64,000 nucleotides of DNA, from contig CM059623.1 of NCBI GenBank assembly GCA_030435675.1, positions 8,086,012 through 8,150,011 of the forward strand, in the 5' to 3' direction. Shown here in pieces: positions 57,533 through 64,000 of this stretch. The notes under the pieces are model-generated. The model was not told the DNA's origin. It ran no database searches and saw nothing but the letters and a program-made list of their open reading frames with translations. The stretch's first letter is position 1. Each line of letters opens with the position of its first letter. The DNA comes from Steinernema hermaphroditum. Taxonomy: Eukaryota; Nematoda; Chromadorea; Rhabditida; Steinernematidae. A program made the translations under genes and the position numbers.

Positions 57533-58373
57533 TCAGGCGACGCTGCAGCGAATCTCGGGGCAGTCGCGGGCGTATCCCACACGGACGTCCTCGCAGGCGA
57601 ACCAGCCGAGCTGAAACGAGGCGTCAGGGGTGCAGGCGGGGGGCCACTCACGGAGGGGCTGCAGCCGGCGCTCGCGATTTTCTGCACACACTGCGCGTAC
57701 TCGGGCACGAGGTTCCTGCTGAACGGGGTACGGTAGGGGGTCGGGGGAGGGGGGACTCACTCGCATATGTGTTTCCAGTTGGCGCTATTGAGATGCTTCT
57801 GGAAGGTCGCCTGGCAGGCTTCGATGGCCGTAGCGTTGGCGGACTCGACGCGGGCGTTGCAGAGCCACTGGGGCTGGATGACGTCAAAGCCGGCGTTGCA
57901 GAGGAAGTCCAGGTGCTCCCAGAGTTTCACGTAGGGCATCACGTTGCTCCAGGAGGCGCCATCCTTGCTGAGGAGCGAGTAGCGGTTCACACAGGAGGGA
58001 TAGAAGGCGCCCATGCACGAGTAGAACTTCTGACGCGCGCTGAAGGGAACGTCGGAGGAGGGGGAGGCTGGACCCACCTGCACACATCGATGACTTTCTG
58101 GAAGTCCACCTGGATGAGGAGCTTCTTGATGAGACGCGTGAGGGTCGTCGAGTTCCTCCACTGGAGGTTGGCGTTGAAGCCGAGGTCCTCGTCGAACTGC
58201 GCCTGGCAGAGGGTCAATTGGAGGTCATTTTGGCAGCGTCCAGCGGCAACGGCCGCCGAATCGAGGGGGTAGAGCGCCTGCAGGGTCTCCTCGGTCATCA
58301 GCAGCTCCGGCATCTCGAAGGTGCCAACGGCGACGGCCACGAGGGCGGCGAGGACCACGCTAGTCCGCAGCAT
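57533..58373 (-). CDS. DUF19-type (T20D4.11-like) nematode secreted Cys-rich protein
   Basis: Secreted protein of a nematode-specific family with unknown role. ATG 58373 follows an AG by 2 bp (GATTTCAG|AAATG). Signal peptide MLRTSVVLAALVAVAVGTFE. Four exons join in phase (junctions read VCS|ARQ, HIC|DRN and SPS|LGW), about 225 residues. Cysteines are regularly spaced: RCQND, LTLCQ, IDVC, FYSCM, YPSCV, DFLCN, QWLCN, IEACQ, KHICD, AQCVQ, AGCSP, WFACE, RDCPE, IRCS. This is the many-Cys helical pattern of DUF19. One sequon is in QWRNSTTLT and another in SANATA. A minus-strand AATAAA lies at about 57488-57493. Confidence 0.85.
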
Positions 58374-59299
58374 TTCTGAAATCGGCGATCTGAGGGACCA
58401 CGAAGGGGAGCCGGCGCTTATCAAAACGACGCGACCGTAAATGAGAGACCGTAAAGGAGGGCCGTGTAGCGGAGTCCGGAGACATTAAAATTTTATTAGA
58501 AAAGACGACGATCGATTACGCACTAATCTGGCGCTCTTGTAGTTAGGTGCATGCCGATGATACGGAATATTTCACGAAGAGGGACGTTCCTTCTTGGACG
58601 CGGCATGGTGGGTCAAATTGAGAATTGAGAGTAGGAGCGTCTTTGGACGATCTCTTAGCACAAATATTTCTGATGTCTCCAGAGAACAAAGGTCTGAGAA
58701 CTGAGAGAAAAAGAGAAAAAAACTATCCTGCATATCGCTTGGGCGCTTAGAGTGGATGCATCCAAAGATTAGATCTTAAATCACTAAACAGAACCTCCCT
58801 GTCCGTCCAAGCCGCCACAGGTGTTGAAACATTTCAGCTCCGTTCCAGCCAGGCTCTGCCCTCGAGTCCATCCCCGTCACCATGCTCCTCTCCTCGGCCA
58901 CTCCAGTGATTAAGGATGCGTCAACATCGCCATCCGACTGTCAATCACTGGGGCCACCCGCGGCGAGCCGGGAAGTCCATCTCGGTCTCAGCTGTCGTTC
59001 CCAGCGGACGACAGTACTCCGATGGCCAAGGTCGCCACGCGCGTGCTGCGAGGCGCCCAGGTACGGTAGTCGGGGAACATATGGCGCGATTTATGGAGTC
59101 TTTAGGCTTGTCGTGGCCCTGGCTTCCCGAAGAGTTGGTGCATTTATTATCGATTTGGTACTGTAGAATAGATAGGATACTGTACAGTGGATCACTGGAG
59201 AGGAAAGGCATGGGCAGAGGGAGATTTGGGAATGGTACTCGTAGTGGAGACCCGCGATATGTGAGATTACTGTAGACACTGGAAGGCAGGGCAGGGGAG
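58374..59299. other. intergenic
   Basis: About 0.9 kb between the DUF19 gene and the end of the zinc-cluster gene. It contains several TAC-N-GTA motifs at 59060-59275. No gene. Confidence 0.45.
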
Positions 59300-61567
59300 T
59301 CAGTTGGGGGGGAGGAGGGACTCGAGCTGCAGGAGCGTGTCGCAGAAGACGTTCTGGTCGGAGATCGACTGGAGGTGGAGGCGGAGACGCTCGAGGACGG
59401 AGTTCACGCGGCGCTCCTTCTCCGCCTGCATCGCCTGCATCATCCTCGCGATCAGCTCCATGCCGCCGAAGCCGCTGAGACCGTCGAAGGGTCCTATCGG
59501 GAAGTTCTGAGGACGCGTAGGGGTGGGGCGAGCCAGCTGGGGGACATCCATCTCCCGGGGTTCCTGCGGGGACTCCGTCTTTACGGGCTCGGGCTTCAGG
59601 GGCGTCTCCTGGGGCGACTCTTGGGGAGGGGTGGGGAGGCCCGGGGCTTCGAGAGGCTTCGCCATCTCCTGGGCCTGGCGAAGGAACGTCTGCTGCTGGA
59701 GGGCGTAGAGCATCGCGATCGACTGCTGCTGGTAGGCGGCGGGGTTCAGGGAGGGCGCCACTGGAGGCGCCGGAGTCGGGGAGGCGAAGAGGGCGCTCAG
59801 GTTGAGTGTCGAGTTGAGCAGACTGTTCGGGGAGTGGGTGACCCGCACTGAAAGGGGTACTGTAGGCGGGAGTACGGTGGGGGACTTACTGGGCGAGCCT
59901 CGGGGGGTCGTCTGGCGTCGGTGGTTGGAGAGAGACTTCTCGTAAGCGTCCCTGTTGACGTCGTGGCCGTTGTGGGTCTCCACGAGGGTCGTGAGGCGGA
60001 GGGCGCGCTCGCTGCTCTGGTAGTTGAGGCGGAGCATCGCCTTGCAGCCACAGGGGAGGTACTGTTGGTTCGGGCGCTTCCCCTGGCCTGGAACGACGAA
60101 ATGAGCTTTCTTTGTCCCCCAACCCCCAATTTGCACGCATAAAAAATGCAAATTTTTTTGTGGCGGCAGCTGCCAGATGGACAAACCCGCGCGCGGCGAC
60201 AGATGCGTCACCGCAATCGATGTGTGTGGCGACGACAGATTGCCCCAGGGCCGCGGCAGCTGCGCTGGAACGACGCGACCGCAATTAACACCACAATGAC
60301 CATCGCCCTACAGTAATTTAGAGGTGCTGATTTACGGCTCCCTCGAACACCTGATCCAGTCACCCGGCGACATACCGTAACCCCCAATCGCAACACCTGT
60401 AGACTTTCCTCGACGATGCATCGATTCTCCGAGGCTTCTGTGACTCCCTCCCCCTTTCCTTTCTTAACCAGCGCGTCCACTTCCGGCAAAGAAGCCCTGA
60501 GTAGCCCCTCAAGGCTGCCCTCTCCCAGCCTTCCGATTGCCCCAAATCGCCGACCCAGCGGAGTAACTTTTCCCACCGCCAGTCGGTCAGTGCGGCTCAT
60601 TACCCATCGCCTTCGAGGAGCCAATTGAATGGACTCCGCGCACACCTAACGGCGTCCGCTCGGCTGGAAACATTGCTCCCCATTCTGTGCCGCGCCGCGC
60701 GGCGGCCCCAAAAAACGGTCGTTAGCACCGGCGGCACCCAAAAAACGAACAAAGCGCGGATCTGAGGAACCGCCAGCTGGCTCTTCTGCTCACCTCGTTT
60801 GCGGGGTACTCCGTAGTGCTTGCAGTGGTAGACTATGTAGCGGTACTGGAAGACGTCGGCGAAGGAGGTGTCACTGGTCATGCGCTCCGAGGAGGCCACC
60901 CGGAAGGGGTGAAAGTTGGAGTCCATCCACTCCTTGAAGACTCTCTTGAAGTCGGCGTAGGAGTTGAAGTAGGCGTTGAGGACGATCTTGTTGTAGACGC
61001 GTCCCGACGGGAACAGCGAGGGCACCTCGAGTCCCGACACGAAGGGCGCCGCTGCCAGCTCCGGCGGAGCCTCATTCTCGTTGTTCTCCGAGGACGTCGG
61101 CGAGAGGGGCGCCTTCTCTTCGGCGTCTTCGGCGATCTGCAGTGGTGGAATCTCGCCGTCGTCGCTCAGGTTGTGGGGCTGAAAAGGTGCGTTGTAGCGG
61201 GTCGCAGGCCTGACACCTACCGAGGGGGTGTGGGCGATGCCGGAATCGCCGTCGAGCTCGCCTTCGAACTTGGTCGTCTTCGCCGAAGAGTCGAAGGAGT
61301 CCGCCGGGGGCTGGAAGCCCTGCTGGAGGCTCTGGAAGTTGGGGAAGAGCTTCGAGAGGAGGTTCGCGTTCAGGGACGGATTGAAGTTCTGAAGGGGGTT
61401 CAGCACGGGCATCGCCTAAAGGGATCGGGTCTCGAGGGATACGGGAGGGGCGCACGAACCAGAGGGACCTCCGTCGGGGCGTCCTCTAACTTCGCATGCT
61501 TCGTCGGGGGCTCGAAGTTCTCGATGTCGTCGTCGAAGGCGTCGGGCCTCGGCTGGTGGGGGTCCAT
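59300..61567 (-). CDS. FAR1/ZSWIM-type (WRKY-GCM1-like) zinc-cluster protein, putative transcription factor
   Basis: Five exons from ATG 61567. The acidic N-terminus reads MDPHQPRPDAFDDDIENFEP; a spacer is rich in Asn, Leu and Phe; then comes the FAR1-like domain: FKRVFKEWMDSNFHPFRVAS, YRYIVYHCKHYGVPRKRGQG, LPCGCKAMLRLNY and LVETHNGHDV, giving the C...C-x-C...H-x-H ligands of the WRKY-GCM1 fold. This fold is common in the N-terminal DNA-binding part of MULE transposases and in host genes derived from them. The C-terminal half is Pro/Gln-rich and ends in a Leu-rich helix (VLERLRLHLQSISDQNVFCD, ending LLPPN). There is no transposase catalytic core. The intron splitting the Zn domain is about 0.7 kb; the others are short. 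Confidence 0.8.
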
Positions 61568-62764
61568 CGCGGCTCTGAAGCGAGGATTAGGAGTGCGGGT
61601 TCCAGGATTGCGCAACACGAAGCGCGCGAGTGACCACAGCCCGTTATCGCTCCACACTACAGTCGTCAAGCTGCGACAAGGAGACGAAAGCGACGCGACA
61701 AGCGCCGCCCCCGCGTCGCTCCGGGACTGCCGGACAGTCTTGCGCAAGACAGATGTCGCCGGATTCCGCCTGCACGCCTAAACGCAACAGGGCCGCTGCC
61801 GCACGCCTAAACGGACCCAAGGTCGAGAGCGCGATGATTCGCACTTTCCGCCAAGATTGCGCGCCAAACACATTCCCATTGATCGTCGAGAGCTCGACGG
61901 TAGGGGTACGGTAGCTCTCGCGCACGCATGCACACGTTTGGGTAAAGATCTGACGGTTCGCCGTGTGTGGCAGCAGTGGAAATCATGGAAACGGAGTCGG
62001 TGCGATGCGTTCGCACCAGAGGAGTCGACGATCGCCGAGGAAGGAATGCCAGGACTGTGCACATCTGATCCCTTCTGAACAATCTCAGATGACCATCGTA
62101 GCTTCGGTCTCGGGATGTTCTTATTGTTGAGAGTTGGCGCAGAGATAATCACAGTCCCCTTCCAGGCGGAGTGTCCAGTGAGGGCAGTCCTGAGCCCGAC
62201 GGAGCGATGCATCGTGGAGACGATTCGCACCTCCTCTTCGCACCTTCGCCGAGTGGTGCTTCGCCCTTCACTGAAGGAGATACGAGTCGGAGGGTCACCT
62301 CTGAGTCGCGCTGTCCCTCGTGGACTGAGATGTCGCAGATCGAAGTTCGATCAGATCTCAGTCTCCTTCAGCAGGCACTAAAATGGTCTCATCGCATCCC
62401 TTGGCTTTCTTTGAAAGGTTTTGCTGAAATCTCCCATCTTCTTCAAACTTTGGTAAGGGAGCAGAAAAGTGGCGGAACAAAAACGATCTGACAGGTGAAC
62501 ATAGAGGAAACGTGGGCATTACGATGATTATTGATCGGAAGTGGTTCGGATGACTAGATCGTTTGCACAGTGCCGATAAAGGGATCTTTCTAAACTTTTG
62601 GAAGCGATATTCACCTCAACTATAAGCTTGGAAGAGGCAGATCGAAGTTGTAGAGCTTAAGACTGAGCTCATCGGCAAATGCCCATACAGAAAAGGGCGC
62701 AGAACTGCCAGCCCAGGTGGGAACTTGGCCGTTAGACACGTGTTCCACTGATAATATGGCGCCT
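61568..62764. other. promoter side of the zinc-cluster gene; no gene recognised
   Basis: About 1.2 kb. A plus-strand frame (62171-62491, 106 codons) has fairly ordinary composition but no start context or family. Nothing else is recognised. Confidence 0.4.
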
Positions 62765-63035
62765 TTCGAAGGACTTTACACGACTTTATGTCGTGAATCA
62801 AAGGCTTACGCCTTGCAAGATACCAAATAATACACAGACAGAGGATGTCTCGTTGTAGCCGGCTTCATCAACTGGCGCGACGTTGATGTCGAACCGGTCA
62901 GTGGCGGCGCACTTCACGGGGCATCTGGGAATCGGCGAACCTTCGGATCCGGCAGCGGAACATCTTCTTCGCGCGCGTTTGCGGTTTGTCGGCGGTGGTG
63001 GGACTACGGCTTCCAGGTGTTTTCAAAGGAATGTG
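62765..63035 (+). repeat. dispersed repeat, copy B
   Basis: Matches the minus strand of 10110-10450 in the same block order (TCGTGAATCAAAGGCTTACG; ACAGAGGATGTCTCG; GTTGATGTCGAACCGGTC; GGTGGTGGGACTACGGCTTC). Relative to copy A it lacks about 120 bp in the middle. Neither copy keeps a common long reading frame. It lies next to the decayed mariner element, but I cannot show they belong together. Confidence 0.7.
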
Positions 63036-63377
63036 CCCCAAAACTCTAGAAAATTAGGAAATACTCTGAAATGTATGATGTTGGGTTTATTTAAGAAAAA
63101 ATGCCCGACGTTGTAAACATATTTTAATTTTGCAATGTTGAGTCTAAGGGCTCCAAGTCGATGGGCGCGCTGTTGGCTGCAGTGAATTCTTAACCCACAC
63201 TATAATTTGGCTTTTGTCCACTGCATTCCTCCTGCTCTTGGAGTACAATTCTGTCCTGAATCTGGACCTGTAGATTTCGAAACGTGTTACTTGTTTGTTA
63301 CATGTTCTGTTACCCATGACACAATCACGACCATCCAAAACAAACACCACAAGTCGCTTTTGGAAATTCTTCAAAAT

Positions 63378-63951
63378 TCACGTTACCGATTCTGGCGTGA
63401 TTTCGTCCCAGGCGTTGATCAGAACCTGTTTCAAGGACTGAATGCAATTGTACCTGGTAGCGCAGACTTTTTTCTCTGTGAAACCACAAATCGCGAAATC
63501 CACGCGGTTAAAATCAGGCGAGTTTGAGGGCCAAAGATCCTTTGCAATCCTTTCCTGAATGAGGCCACGGTGGGTGGTCTTGGAGCACTCCAAATTTTTC
63601 TTCGTACCGTGGTCATGGGTCCAAACCTGCTGCCGCAATGTTTATTGAATTCTTCTATGCCTGGAAAATCAAAATGTCCACAAAAATCAGCTCTCGAAAA
63701 GTTTGTCGTTGACCATAGCGCCGTTTGAGGTGAACACGAGCCTAGTTTAACCCGGACCCGGAAATTCCTCCCAAAATTCCCCCCTTTCTGCAACAGCTAG
63801 CGTCGACCCTGTGAGTTTTAGGTCGGTTCCACGGTAAAAACATCTTCTCATCAAAAAGCAAGTTTCGCTTCAGGGTCGCCTCGTGCCAGACGTGCCATTT
63901 TTGTTCACTTCTGGTGCCTCGATGCCTACATTTAATTCTTGATGCCTTCAA
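63378..63951 (-). pseudogene. decayed Tc1/mariner-type transposase
   Basis: On the minus strand, the first piece (63951 downward) contains LFDEKMF, which fits the first catalytic Asp region of Tc1/mariner enzymes. After frame changes and stops around 63650-63750, the second piece (63638-63378) has WPSNSPDFNRVDFAICG, the conserved P-x-S-P-D-x-N-x-x-D/E block, followed by YNCIQSLKQVLINAWDEI. It is broken by frameshifts and at least two stops, so it is not active. The N-terminal DNA-binding part would lie beyond the window end or has been lost. No terminal inverted repeat was located. Confidence 0.75.
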
Positions 63952-64000
63952 ATAGATTTCGATTCTAAAAAGACCCGATGAACAAAAAAAAACGATTACG

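Noticed and set aside
60816..61781. 321-codon plus-strand frame
   Set aside because: Antisense shadow of the FAR1/ZSWIM-type gene; Val/Glu/Gly-rich composition typical of an antisense frame.
1..64000. CRISPR arrays, bacterial operons, phage or plasmid genes
   Set aside because: The window is intron-bearing animal DNA; the tandem arrays have no spacer structure.

Overview
This is nuclear DNA of an animal, most likely a chromadorean (rhabditid-like) nematode. The evidence is a serpentine (SR-type) chemoreceptor, a DUF19-type secreted cysteine-rich protein, very short GT-AG introns (about 37-60 bp), 3' splice acceptors placed just before several start codons as expected for spliced-leader trans-splicing, and closely packed same-strand genes that look like operons. 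Base composition looks GC-rich (my impression, above 50 percent). I cannot name the species. All gene models were spliced by eye; exon phases were checked where stated.

Layout. 0.6-6.2 kb: a non-Shaker voltage-gated K+ channel (+), with an upstream exon chain that is either a separate small gene or its N-terminus. 6.4-7.3 kb: a tetraspanin (-), convergent with the channel. 7.3-11.1 kb: no gene recognised, but it holds one copy of a dispersed repeat (10.1-10.45 kb). 11.1-15.7 kb: a same-strand cluster of mitochondrial ribosomal protein L35, ALG11 and the SNARE YKT6 (+). 16.1-18.9 kb: a secreted protein and a CEP104-like centriole/cilium protein (-), spaced 174 bp apart. 19.1-25 kb: a repeat island. 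It contains a minisatellite, a foldback element, three copies of a family with a tRNA-like Pol III core, a MULE transposase remnant and an 18-bp satellite. 25.6-30.8 kb: a secreted Tyr/Gln/Pro-rich protein (-), a Ser/Pro-rich protein (-) and a divergent Rab GTPase (+). 33.9-38.2 kb: an SR-family chemoreceptor (+) convergent with a FERM/FERM-adjacent protein of EPB41L4/5 type (-). 38.2-48 kb: mostly gene-poor, with three small genes. 48.1-50.4 kb: a secretin-class GPCR (-). 50.4-57 kb: gene-poor, with a second foldback element and one candidate peptide precursor. 57.5-58.4 kb: the DUF19 protein (-). 59.3-61.6 kb: a FAR1/ZSWIM-type zinc-cluster protein (-). 62.8-64 kb: the second copy of the dispersed repeat and a decayed Tc1/mariner transposase.

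The genes are not one pathway. They are a typical mix of housekeeping genes (mitochondrial translation, N-glycan assembly, vesicle fusion) and neuronal or surface genes (K+ channel, two GPCRs, tetraspanin, FERM scaffold). The most unusual sequence-level feature is a short near-palindrome, TAC-N-GTA, that recurs many dozens of times, mainly in introns and gene flanks. The repeat island and the two foldback elements with a shared core but different arms are the best candidates for undescribed mobile biology.
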